A stretch of DNA of 64,000 nucleotides from Loktanella salsilacus (GTDB lineage: Bacteria; Pseudomonadota; Alphaproteobacteria; Rhodobacterales; Rhodobacteraceae), in contig NZ_FOTF01000012.1 in NCBI RefSeq assembly GCF_900114485.1, positions 48,693 to 112,692 on the forward strand. Reading direction: 5' to 3'. The number at the start of each line of letters is the position of its first letter. Positions within the stretch are counted from its first letter, which is position 1. This document shows, in pieces, positions 25,359 to 33,832 of the stretch. Below the pieces are notes generated by a model. That model was not told the DNA's origin, searched no databases, and was given only the letters and a program-made list of their open reading frames with translations. The translations under genes and the position numbers were made by a program.

Positions 25359-28300
25359 TTGGGCGGCGGCGTTCAATTTCACTTTAACGTCACCAGACAA
25401 TCGTCTGTTTTCAATTTATTTTACGTCGATATTTTTAGGTGTGTCATCATTTCCAATCTTACGCGTCTTACCATTGCCGCCCTGTCCCTGGTCTGCGCAA
25501 TGTGCCAACCCGCCCGATCCGAGACGCAGAAATCTGCGATCCAACTGACGATCAACGACGGCATGTCGCAAAGCACCGTCAATGACATCCTTCAGGCCGA
25601 CGATGGCCGGATGTGGTTTGCGACGGGCGACGGGCTAAGCCTGTATGACGGGGAAAGTTTTCAATACGTCTATCGCGCCCAGCCGGACGCGCCGGGACTG
25701 GCGAACAATTACACCTTTGCGCTGGCGCAGGATACTAACGGGCTGATCTGGGTGGGCACCTTGGGCGGCGGAATCACGGTGTTTGACCAACAGGTGAACC
25801 CCGTGGCCAGCCTGCGCGCTGCCAGTGGTCTATTTGCCTCGGACGAGGTTTTCGACCTTGCCCCCGGCCCCGACGGCACGATGTGGATCGCCCATGGCCG
25901 CGGCGTGACGCAGTTGCGTCTGGACGATGGTACCTTTACCCAGCCCGGCGGCGCGCAGCCTGCGGACATCGACACCGACTATATCCGCAGCCTTGTGGTC
26001 AGTGCAGATGGCGGCGTTTACATCGGCACCGGCAGCGCAGGGCTTTATCACTTTGATCCGGCAAGCGGGCAGCTTACCCATTGGGATGACAGCAATAGCG
26101 CGCTGACCGGATTGACCGTACTTGATGTGCTGATCGACACCGACGGCCTTGTCTGGATCGCGACAGAGGACGCGGGACTGCACCGTCTAACGCCTGATAC
26201 AGGCGTCATCGACCAGCCACTTGCCATCCCCGATGACGACGTCGAAGCCCTTGCGCAGGGGCAAGACGGGCGGCTGTGGATTGGCACATGGTCAAACGGC
26301 ATTTTCGTCTATGACCCCGCCACCGGCGTCATGGAAAACTACCGCAGCCGCCGCGGCGTGCGCCAGCGCATCAGCTCTGACACTATCGTCGCGCTGACGC
26401 CCGGCAATCTGGGGCGCATGTGGATTGGCACCTATGACAACGGCGTCAGCAGCGTGTCCCAGTCCCCCGACCTGTTCGAAACCTACTACCCCCAAGACAG
26501 CGGCGTCATCTGGGCGCTGGCCGACGCAGGCCGAAGCGGGCTCTGGATCGGCGGCAAGGATGGCCTTTTGCGCCTTAACCGGAACCTACAGGATCTGACC
26601 ATCGTCGATCTAGACAAAGACCTTGGCCCCGGCCCCCACGATGTCCGCGCGATCCTGTCAGAGCCGTCGGGCGTCATCATCGCCGTGCGCGACCATGGCC
26701 TGCAGCGGCGCAAAGCGGGTCAGCTGACGTGGTCCCGCTTGACCGCACCGGATGGCACGCCCGTTGCGGGTGATGCCTTTATCCGGCTGCTGCTGCGCGC
26801 GGCGGATGGCACCTTGTGGATCGGCACGCATACCGGGGTGTTTCACGTTGGCGCCGATGGCACGCAGCTTGCGCATTGCGTCGAAGGCGACGGGCCACGC
26901 GATCTGCCCCATAACCGCACGCGAAGCCTGTATCAGGGGCCGGACGGCACGATCTGGATTGGCACCAGCGGCGGGCTAAGCCGTTGGAACGCGGACACTG
27001 GCGATTTCACCACCGTATCCGGCCTTGATGTGTTGCCCGACAACGACGTGCGCGCGGTCTGGCAGGGCGCGCCGGGCGATCCGCTGTATGTTGGCACGCA
27101 AGGCGGGATCGTTCTGCTGGATAGCGATATGGCCCCCATCCGGCAGATCGGCCGGGCGAATGGTCTGCCGAACGAGACGATTTACAAGATGCTGCCGGGC
27201 AGCCTTGGTGATCTGTGGCTGACCACGAACAACGGTCTGGCGCGGCTTGATCTGGCGACGGACCAGATCGACGTATTCCGCGCCTCTGACGGGCTGCAAG
27301 GCGCAGAGTTCAACTTTAACGCCGGCACCGTGCTGGACGACGGGTCCATCGCGGTGGGCGGGATCGACGGGTTTTCCCTGTTCGACCCCCGCGAAATTTA
27401 TGCAGAGCGCAGCGCGCCGCGCGTGTCGGCCGTGTGGGATCAGCAGCCGACGACCCCAATTATCGCCCCCTTTGGCATCGCAATCGATCTGTCCGTTATC
27501 CAATATGACAAGCCGGGTGATAACGCCCTGCGCTGGCGGCTGCTGCCGGATCAGACCGATTGGACGACAGCCAGCGGCGTGCGGCACCGGATCAATTACC
27601 AACTGCTCAAGGCTGGCGATTACCAGCTGGAATATCAGGGCATATCCTCTGCAGGGGTCGCATCGGCCCCCGTTGCGGTTGCCTTTCAGGTCATGCCGCC
27701 CTTTACGCAGCGCTGGTGGGCGTGGCTTTGCTATGCCGCGATTGCCGCTGGCGGGCTTGTGGCCGTGTCCCGTCTGCGCACGCGGCAAGTCCGGGCGCGC
27801 AACCGCAGTCTAGAGCAGATCGTCGCCGCAAAAACCGCCGAACTGGCGCAGCAAAATGCCAAGCTGGCCTGCGTCGCGCGGGACCGGGCGGCGTTTTATG
27901 CGCGCACCGTGCATGAAATCCGCACGCCCCTGTCGCTGATCAGCGCGCCGCTGGACCACGCCTTGCGCCTGCCGGACCTGCCCGCCGAGGCCCGGCGCCT
28001 GATCAACCTTGTGATCCGCGCCGCCGCCCGCATGACCATGCTAACCCAGCAAATGGCTGATACCGCCGCCGCCCCCGAAGGGCTGGGCGGTGGCCGCGCG
28101 ACCCTTGATCTGGCGTCTTTTGTGCAACCTATTGTCGATTTCTACCACGAGATGGCGCAAGAGCGCGGCTTGATCTGGTCTGCGACAACGCCGCTCAGCG
28201 GGGCTGCGACCCTTGATCCCAGCGCCTGCGATGCCTTGCTGCACAACCTGTTGTCCAACGCCGTGCGCCACACGCCTGCGGGCGGCACCGTCGCCGTGCA

Positions 28301-29384
28301 GATCACCGCACAGGCGCAAGATCTGACCATTCGCGTCACCAACACCGCGCCGTTGCCACAGCACCTTGCGGACCGGTTGATCGCGCGCAGCCTTGAGGTC
28401 GAGCCATCAAAAGGCTTGGATATCATTGCGCAATCCGTTCTGCAGTTGCAGGGCGAGCTGAGTGTTAACACCGGCCCACAGACGACACTTCAGGTCGTGA
28501 TCCCCTGCGATGCGACCCTTGCGCCGCAAACCTTGCCCTTGGCGCAGGACGATGGACCCGCTGTGGCACCGCTGTCCAAGGCGGCGCAGGACGATGCCCC
28601 CACCATCCTGATCGTCGAAGACGACAGCGATCTGCGCGGCTTTTTGGCGGACCTTCTGGCCGAGGTGGGCCAGATCCGCGCCGTCGGATCACTTGCCGCT
28701 GCGCGCAGGGCGCTGGACCGGCACCCGGTACAACTGGTGCTATGCGATGTGATGCTGCCCGATGGGCGGGCCTTTGATTTTGGCAAATCGCTAAAGTCCG
28801 ACAAGGCCACCGCCCATATCGGTCTGATCTTTCTGACCGCCTTGCAGGACACCGCCGCCCGCCGCGCGGCGCAGGATGCTTGGGCGGATGATTACCTGAC
28901 CAAGCCCTTTGACCCGCAAGATGTGCTGCGCAAGGTGCAGCTACGGCTGCGCGCAGCAGAGCGGGTGCAGAACTATGTCGTCGACCATCTGATGCCGGAC
29001 CCCGGCGCGCCCGCGCCTGCGCTGCAACCGGACCTTGCACCGTTTGATCGGCAGTTGCTGGACCGGCTGGATGTGTTTTTTGAAGGCGCTCTTGCGAACC
29101 CTGATGCGCGGATCGAGGATGCGGCAACGGCTTGCGGTGTCAGCACGCGGGTCTTGCAGCGCAAGATCGATGCGCTGTGCCCGCAGCCGTTCAATACGCT
29201 GCTGTCGGACCGCCGGATGCAGCACGCAGGCGATCTGTTGCAGCAGGGCCGCCAAAGCGTCACCGATGTCGCAAGCGCCTGCGGTTATCGCAACTTGTCC
29301 AGCTTTTCGCGGCGGTTCAAAGCGTTTCATGGCCAGTCCCCGCGCGACTATGCAGCGGCGCAAACATCCGTCCGGACGGGCTAA
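25359..29384 (+). CDS. hybrid two-component system protein: beta-propeller sensor, histidine kinase-like, receiver and AraC-type output
   Basis: One-polypeptide signalling protein of up to 1341 residues. After a likely signal segment (LTRLTIAALSLVCAMCQPARSE) come about thirteen propeller repeats of the type GRMWIGTYDNGV, a Y_Y_Y domain (GDYQLEYQGISSAG), one membrane span (WWAWLCYAAIAAGGLVAVSRL) and a coiled linker. The phosphoacceptor box is VHEIRTPLSLIS (His852). The ATPase domain keeps the N box (LLHNLLSNAVRHTPAGG) but lacks the DxGxG box and F box. A receiver with Asp1130 (LVLCDVMLPDG) and a double-helix AraC DNA-binding domain follow. The start is uncertain (TTG at 25359). This architecture is typical of Bacteroidetes HTCS regulators of glycan use. 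No target operon adjoins. Confidence 0.88.
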   Translation: MGGGVQFHFNVTRQSSVFNLFYVDIFRCVIISNLTRLTIAALSLVCAMCQPARSETQKSAIQLTINDGMSQSTVNDILQADDGRMWFATGDGLSLYDGESFQYVYRAQPDAPGLANNYTFALAQDTNGLIWVGTLGGGITVFDQQVNPVASLRAASGLFASDEVFDLAPGPDGTMWIAHGRGVTQLRLDDGTFTQPGGAQPADIDTDYIRSLVVSADGGVYIGTGSAGLYHFDPASGQLTHWDDSNSALTGLTVLDVLIDTDGLVWIATEDAGLHRLTPDTGVIDQPLAIPDDDVEALAQGQDGRLWIGTWSNGIFVYDPATGVMENYRSRRGVRQRISSDTIVALTPGNLGRMWIGTYDNGVSSVSQSPDLFETYYPQDSGVIWALADAGRSGLWIGGKDGLLRLNRNLQDLTIVDLDKDLGPGPHDVRAILSEPSGVIIAVRDHGLQRRKAGQLTWSRLTAPDGTPVAGDAFIRLLLRAADGTLWIGTHTGVFHVGADGTQLAHCVEGDGPRDLPHNRTRSLYQGPDGTIWIGTSGGLSRWNADTGDFTTVSGLDVLPDNDVRAVWQGAPGDPLYVGTQGGIVLLDSDMAPIRQIGRANGLPNETIYKMLPGSLGDLWLTTNNGLARLDLATDQIDVFRASDGLQGAEFNFNAGTVLDDGSIAVGGIDGFSLFDPREIYAERSAPRVSAVWDQQPTTPIIAPFGIAIDLSVIQYDKPGDNALRWRLLPDQTDWTTASGVRHRINYQLLKAGDYQLEYQGISSAGVASAPVAVAFQVMPPFTQRWWAWLCYAAIAAGGLVAVSRLRTRQVRARNRSLEQIVAAKTAELAQQNAKLACVARDRAAFYARTVHEIRTPLSLISAPLDHALRLPDLPAEARRLINLVIRAAARMTMLTQQMADTAAAPEGLGGGRATLDLASFVQPIVDFYHEMAQERGLIWSATTPLSGAATLDPSACDALLHNLLSNAVRHTPAGGTVAVQITAQAQDLTIRVTNTAPLPQHLADRLIARSLEVEPSKGLDIIAQSVLQLQGELSVNTGPQTTLQVVIPCDATLAPQTLPLAQDDGPAVAPLSKAAQDDAPTILIVEDDSDLRGFLADLLAEVGQIRAVGSLAAARRALDRHPVQLVLCDVMLPDGRAFDFGKSLKSDKATAHIGLIFLTALQDTAARRAAQDAWADDYLTKPFDPQDVLRKVQLRLRAAERVQNYVVDHLMPDPGAPAPALQPDLAPFDRQLLDRLDVFFEGALANPDARIEDAATACGVSTRVLQRKIDALCPQPFNTLLSDRRMQHAGDLLQQGRQSVTDVASACGYRNLSSFSRRFKAFHGQSPRDYAAAQTSVRTG

Positions 29385-29699
29385 TTGCTTTGCCGGCGGC
29401 CTAAATAGCGGTCGAACCCTGTGCCAAACAGCCGTCTTGTTGTGCAGGCCGCGCCAATTGCGCCGAAGCCATGCCATCCCCGGTTGAGCCAGCATGACGC
29501 AGACGGCAAGGATAAGGCGCGGATTATTGATCTCCGCTGAGGTGGTGGACTTTTAGGGCGACCCCCGATGATACGTCACGTTTTTTGACCGGTATCCATT
29601 CAACTACAATTTAATGCGTCCACCCCGCTCCTCGCTGCGTTCGCGCGGTGCCGGATAACAAACGACGGCACCGCGCAAACGCGCGGTGCCGTATGCGCG
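29385..29699. other. gene-free stretch after the large hybrid regulator
   Basis: About 315 bp with no credible coding frame. Its right end holds the arm sequence GCGCGGTGCCG twice in direct orientation, the second copy forming the strong hairpin at 29665-29692. Confidence 0.6.
29665..29692 (-). terminator. terminator of the small membrane protein gene
   Basis: Perfect 12-bp stem ACGGCACCGCGC with GCGCGGTGCCGT around a 4-base loop, 8 bp after the stop of the gene at 29700-29903. On the minus strand it is followed by CGTTTGTT. Confidence 0.65.
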
Positions 29700-29903
29700 T
29701 CAGTGCTTATGCGCCAAAGCGCCAACCACAATCACCACCAGCGCAAGGGGCAGCAACAGGCTGGCCGCATCCATGCCGCCGCGGGCGGGGGCAGGTTGGG
29801 CGTACTGGGCGGCGCGCGGCGCTGGGGCTTGCTGGGCATAGGACGCCACCGGGGCGGCCAGCGACAGCGTGGCTGCCAGTATGGTCAGAGATTTGCGAAA
29901 CAT
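29700..29903 (-). CDS. small exported or membrane protein of unknown function
   Basis: A 67-residue protein with an N-terminal signal peptide (MFRKSLTILAATLSLAAPVASYAQQ), an alanine/proline/glutamine-rich linker and a C-terminal hydrophobic segment (LLLPLALVVIVVGALAHKH). It may be anchored by its C terminus facing the periplasm. AGGAT precedes the ATG, and a strong hairpin follows the stop. No family recognised. It lies 63 bp downstream of another small exported protein gene on the same strand, so the two may be cotranscribed. Confidence 0.65.
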   Translation of the reverse strand: MFRKSLTILAATLSLAAPVASYAQQAPAPRAAQYAQPAPARGGMDAASLLLPLALVVIVVGALAHKH

Positions 29904-29966
29904 AGTCTTTATCCTTTTGGTGTCTGGATGGCCTGCACATCGCGCAGGCCGTTTTAACAGTCTGAT

Positions 29967-30365
29967 CTAATTGCGCGGCGGCGGGGCCTTGCGCATCTGC
30001 TCCATCGCGGCGTCGATAAGTGCGGGGGTCAGCGACGGGTTCTGCACCATCAGACAATCGACAAGGGCCGCGCGATCAGCCTGTGATGGTTCGGTGCCCG
30101 GCTCGGGCCGTGGCCCCATGCAGCTTTGCATCTGGGGCGGCGTCAGGTCCAAGGCTTCGGCCACGGCGTCCATCGGGTTCGGCCCCTGCCCTTTAGGACC
30201 TTGGCCCTCTGCGCCTTGGGCCATCGCGCCCGATGTCGTCACTGCCGCCGCACTAAGCAGCGTGATAGCGGCGACAAAGGCGAATGACAGCGCGGTCGGG
30301 CCTTTGCCTGCGGACGTCATTGTGCCGCGCTGACTGCTTGCGCGTTTATTGATCTTGGGAAACAT
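29967..30365 (-). CDS. small exported protein of unknown function
   Basis: About 132 residues. After a positively charged start (FPKINKRASSQRG) there is a membrane or signal segment (LSFAFVAAITLLSAAAVTTSGAMAQ), a glycine/proline-rich spacer (EGQGPKGQGP), and a helical domain MDAVAEALDLTPPQMQSCM ... LVDCLMVQNPSLTPALIDAAMEQM with two cysteines that could form a disulfide in the periplasm. The second of two adjacent ATGs (30365) has AGGAG at the better spacing; the upstream reading to 30578 is not supported. Function unknown; no family recognised. Confidence 0.65.
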   Translation of the reverse strand: MFPKINKRASSQRGTMTSAGKGPTALSFAFVAAITLLSAAAVTTSGAMAQGAEGQGPKGQGPNPMDAVAEALDLTPPQMQSCMGPRPEPGTEPSQADRAALVDCLMVQNPSLTPALIDAAMEQMRKAPPPRN

Positions 30366-30700
30366 CATCTTCTCCTGTTTTGGCGCAAATCGCGCCGTCG
30401 CCTGATCCTTTTGCGCTAAGTTTGAGGAGCGGATTTGCAGTGAATATGCACCCAGCGTGCAGGGTGCGAAAAAAGTGAAAAGTCTGCCAATTTCACACGC
30501 TGCGGTGTGATGGCGCGCGGCATCCGTCATGACCTGCAGTTGCAAACCAAGTTTCGCGGCTGCCGTTTTTGTCAGCATCGCGCCTGCGCTCGCGGCATAT
30601 CAGGCAAATTTGCGCCGATGGCCCCCATGGGGCGGGGAACATCCCCATCAGCCACACGTTACCGCAGCATAATCACATGACTGCCATCAGGAGAATTCAA
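30366..30700. other. divergent upstream region between the small exported protein genes and galU
   Basis: About 335 bp that must hold both promoters. It contains a short inverted repeat CACCC-n8-GGGTG near 30450-30470, flanked by an A-run on the plus strand. No gene is seen. Confidence 0.5.
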
Positions 30701-31543
30701 ATGCCGATCTTGGACACCGTTGTCTTTCCAGTCGCCGGACGGGGCACACGGCTTTTGCCGCTGACCAAATCGGTCCCAAAAGAACTGCTGCCCGTCTATG
30801 ACAAGCCCATCCTGCAATTCGCGGTTGAAGAGGCGATCAAGGCCGGGGCAAAGCGGCTTGTGTTCGTCACCCATGCCTCAAAGCCTGCGATCGGGGATTA
30901 TTTGCAGCCGGACAGCGCGCTCAAGGACGTGTTGGAAAGTGACGGCAAGGTCGAATTGGCCCGCGCGCTGGATGAAATCACGCTGGGCAGCGGTGTCGAG
31001 GTGATCTTTGTCGAACAGGACGAGCCGCTGGGTCTGGGTCACGCGGTGCTGATGGCCGCAGACCATGTGCGCGGCGATGCCTTTGGTGTGATCCTGCCGG
31101 ACGATGTGATCCTTGGCCAACCTTGCCTGCCGGAAATGGCGCAGGCGTATACCGGCGGCCACATGATTGCCGCGATGGATGTGGACCGCGCAGACGTTAA
31201 GAAATACGGCATATTCCGCCCAACCGCCGACGCGTCCATCGGCAAGATCGTGCAAGCGTCGGAACTGGTGGAAAAGCCAAGCCCCGAAGTCGCCCCGTCG
31301 CAACTGGCCGCTGTGGGCCGCTATATCCTAGACAGCCGCATCTTTGACGCGCTGCGCAATCTGGAACCCGGCGCGGGCGGTGAATATCAGCTGACCGACG
31401 CGATTGCAGCCGATGCGCCAGCGTTCGGGCTGGCGGGCTTTCGCTTTTCCGGCGCGCGCCACGACTGCGGATCGCATGCCGGATTGCTGGGCGCGGCGAA
31501 TGCCCGCGCCACGGAACTGACCTGCGCCGTGGCGGCCGAATGA
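30701..31543 (+). CDS. galU: UTP-glucose-1-phosphate uridylyltransferase
   Basis: Makes UDP-glucose from UTP and glucose 1-phosphate. About 280 residues with the nucleotidyltransferase signature FPVAGRGTRLLPLTKSVPKELLPVYDKPILQ and the GalU motifs VIFVEQDEPLGLGHAVL, FGVILPDDVIL and FSGARHDCGSHAGLL (canonical: ...R.DCGsk.g). The ATG at 30701 has AGGAG seven bases upstream; upstream frames are not coding. The stop overlaps otsB (ATGA), so UDP-glucose supply is tied to trehalose synthesis here. Confidence 0.95.
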   Translation: MPILDTVVFPVAGRGTRLLPLTKSVPKELLPVYDKPILQFAVEEAIKAGAKRLVFVTHASKPAIGDYLQPDSALKDVLESDGKVELARALDEITLGSGVEVIFVEQDEPLGLGHAVLMAADHVRGDAFGVILPDDVILGQPCLPEMAQAYTGGHMIAAMDVDRADVKKYGIFRPTADASIGKIVQASELVEKPSPEVAPSQLAAVGRYILDSRIFDALRNLEPGAGGEYQLTDAIAADAPAFGLAGFRFSGARHDCGSHAGLLGAANARATELTCAVAAE

Positions 31544-32289
31544 CGGATGACATCGACGCAATAGCGCGCGAAGGGACCACTGATATTTATCTGATGCTCG
31601 ACTTTGACGGCACGCTGATTGATCTGGCCCCGACGCCGGATGGCATTCACGTGCCCGCCCGCCTGCACGGCTTGCTGGCGGGCCTGCATGCCAAACTGGA
31701 TGGGCGGCTGTGTCTGGTGTCGGGCCGCGAAGTCGCGGTGCTGGAACACTTTTTGCCGGATTTCCCCGGCGACATCTTTGGGGCCCACGGGGCAGAGGCG
31801 CGGCGGGGCGGCACCCTGTCGCGTCACCCGCTGGTCGGCAGCCCGGTGGTCGCCAGCGTGCAAAGCCAAGCGCAAGACGCGGTGGCGCAGATGCACGGCG
31901 TGACGCTGGAAACAAAAGACACCGGCGCTGTCATCCACTACCGCGCTGTCCCGCAAGCCGAAGGCGCGGCCCGCGCGGCGGCTGAAACCATTGCGGCTGC
32001 CGCGCCGGGCATGGAAATGCACACCTCTAAAATGGCGTTCGAAATCAGGCCATCGGACGCCAGCAAGGCCGGCGCAGTGCACGCCATCATCGCAGAGCAG
32101 CCCAGCGGCATCCGCCCCGTCGTGATCGGCGATGACGTCACGGATGAAGAGGCGATGGTGGTGGCCAACGCCGCGGGCGGTTTCGCTGTGCGCGTCGGCG
32201 GCGGCGACACCTGCGCCGCCTACCGCCTGCCGGACCCGGCGGCGGTGCTGGCCTTGCTTGAATCCTGGCTATCGGAGGAAACATTATGA
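31540..32289 (+). CDS. otsB: trehalose-6-phosphate phosphatase
   Basis: HAD-superfamily phosphatase of 249 residues that removes phosphate from trehalose 6-phosphate. The catalytic motif DFDGTL is in LMLDFDGTLIDLAPTPDGI, motif II in LCLVSGREVAVLEHFL, and the metal-binding motif in VIGDDVTDEEAM. The family signatures FGAHGAEARR and MEMHTSKMAFEIRP are present. It is coupled by 4-bp overlaps to galU before it and otsA after it. Confidence 0.95.
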   Translation: MTDDIDAIAREGTTDIYLMLDFDGTLIDLAPTPDGIHVPARLHGLLAGLHAKLDGRLCLVSGREVAVLEHFLPDFPGDIFGAHGAEARRGGTLSRHPLVGSPVVASVQSQAQDAVAQMHGVTLETKDTGAVIHYRAVPQAEGAARAAAETIAAAAPGMEMHTSKMAFEIRPSDASKAGAVHAIIAEQPSGIRPVVIGDDVTDEEAMVVANAAGGFAVRVGGGDTCAAYRLPDPAAVLALLESWLSEETL

Positions 32290-33668
32290 CTGGTCGTCTT
32301 GTCGTCGTCTCGAACCGGGTGCCATCGGACGGGCCGCCCTCTGGCGGGCTTGTTGTTGCGTTGCATGATTGCCTGCATGAAAATGGCGGCGTGTGGTACG
32401 GCACCTCTGGCCAGATCAACGATGCACCCAGCGACGGGTTCAGCGATGTGGCGGGTGACGGCTATGACATGCGCACCTTTGATCTGACGCAGGCCGAACA
32501 CGACGGCTATTACCTTGGCTACGCCAACTCTGTCCTGTGGCCGCTGTGTCACCGCCGCGCCGATTTGATGGCGCTCAGCACGGGCGATTTTGAAACCTAC
32601 ATCGCTGTGAACCGCCGCCTTGCCAAAATGATGGCCCGCGAATTGCGGCCCGACGATCAGGTCTGGATTCATGACTACCATTTCCTGCCCCTTGCCGCCT
32701 GCCTGCGCGAACTGGGCGTGACCGCGACCATCGGCTTTTTCCACCACATTCCGTTTCCGGCGGTGCATGACCTGCTGGCCCTGCCCCAGCACCACATATT
32801 CCCGCAATGGATCGCCAGCTTTGACCTTGTCGGGCTGCAAACCCAGCGCGACGTCGCAGCCGCGCTCGAGATGTATCGGTCCCTTGTCGGGGCAGAGCAG
32901 CTGCGCGACGGGTCGCTGCAATACCGGGGCCGGAACTTTGAAATCCGCAGTTTTCCCATCGGGATCGACGTGGATGCCTTTGCCAAAGAGGCAGGGCGCC
33001 GCGATGGCCGCGCCTTGCTCAACCTTGCCACAGACGAACGGCTGGTGATCGGTGTGGACCGGCTGGATTATTCCAAGGGACTCGACAATCGGCTAAGCGC
33101 CTTTGGCCAGTACCTAGAGGCCCGCGAAGACGGCGATCCGCGCGCATCCTTGCTGCAAATCGCCCCGCCCACGAGGGAAGCCGTGACCGCCTATCAGAAC
33201 ATCCGGTCAGAGATGGAGCGGATTTCCGGCAAGGTGAACGGGCTGCATTCCGATCTGGACTGGACCCCGATCCGTTATATCCACCGCGGCATCCCCCGCG
33301 ATACGCTGGCGGCGCTGTACCGGGCGGCCGATGTCGGCTTTGTCACGCCCTTTGCCGATGGCATGAACCTTGTGGCCAAGGAATATGTCGCAGCCCAATC
33401 ACACGAAGACCCCGGCGTGCTAATCCTATCGCAGTTCGCTGGCGCGGCAGAACAGATGACGTCGGCCCTGATCGTGAACCCCTATGACATCGGCGAAATG
33501 GCCGCCGCGCTGCGTACGGCCCTGTCGATGCCCCTGGCAGAGCGGCGCGAACGGCATGAAGCCCTGTTCAAAGTCGTGCAGCGCGATGACATTGGGCACT
33601 GGACGGATAGCTATCTGGCAGCCATGGCCCGCATTGCGCATAAACCGCTGGTGGCAGAGGCGGTCTGA
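32286..33668 (+). CDS. otsA: trehalose-6-phosphate synthase
   Basis: GT20 glycosyltransferase of 460 residues that joins UDP-glucose to glucose 6-phosphate. Motifs include VVVSNRVP, the glycine-rich GGLVVAL, VWIHDYHFLPLAACLRELG, GFFHHIPFP, VIGVDRLDYSKGLDNRL and DGMNLVAKEYVAAQ. An AGGAGG-like site precedes the ATG, which overlaps the otsB stop. The pathway galU-otsB-otsA is complete in one transcript, and the product protects against osmotic or drying stress. Confidence 0.96.
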   Translation: MTGRLVVVSNRVPSDGPPSGGLVVALHDCLHENGGVWYGTSGQINDAPSDGFSDVAGDGYDMRTFDLTQAEHDGYYLGYANSVLWPLCHRRADLMALSTGDFETYIAVNRRLAKMMARELRPDDQVWIHDYHFLPLAACLRELGVTATIGFFHHIPFPAVHDLLALPQHHIFPQWIASFDLVGLQTQRDVAAALEMYRSLVGAEQLRDGSLQYRGRNFEIRSFPIGIDVDAFAKEAGRRDGRALLNLATDERLVIGVDRLDYSKGLDNRLSAFGQYLEAREDGDPRASLLQIAPPTREAVTAYQNIRSEMERISGKVNGLHSDLDWTPIRYIHRGIPRDTLAALYRAADVGFVTPFADGMNLVAKEYVAAQSHEDPGVLILSQFAGAAEQMTSALIVNPYDIGEMAAALRTALSMPLAERRERHEALFKVVQRDDIGHWTDSYLAAMARIAHKPLVAEAV

Positions 33669-33832
33669 TCCGGCGGGGCAGCGTATAACGGCCCCAGCTT
33701 GACGCGCCGTCAATGCGCTGTGCTGCATGCGATCCCCTCTATTCAATCGCCTGCGACACTTTTACACTAGGGGTTGCGACCTCTGGGCAAGTCCATCGGC
33801 TGAGGCGTATTTGTTTTTGGAAAGTGCGCGCC

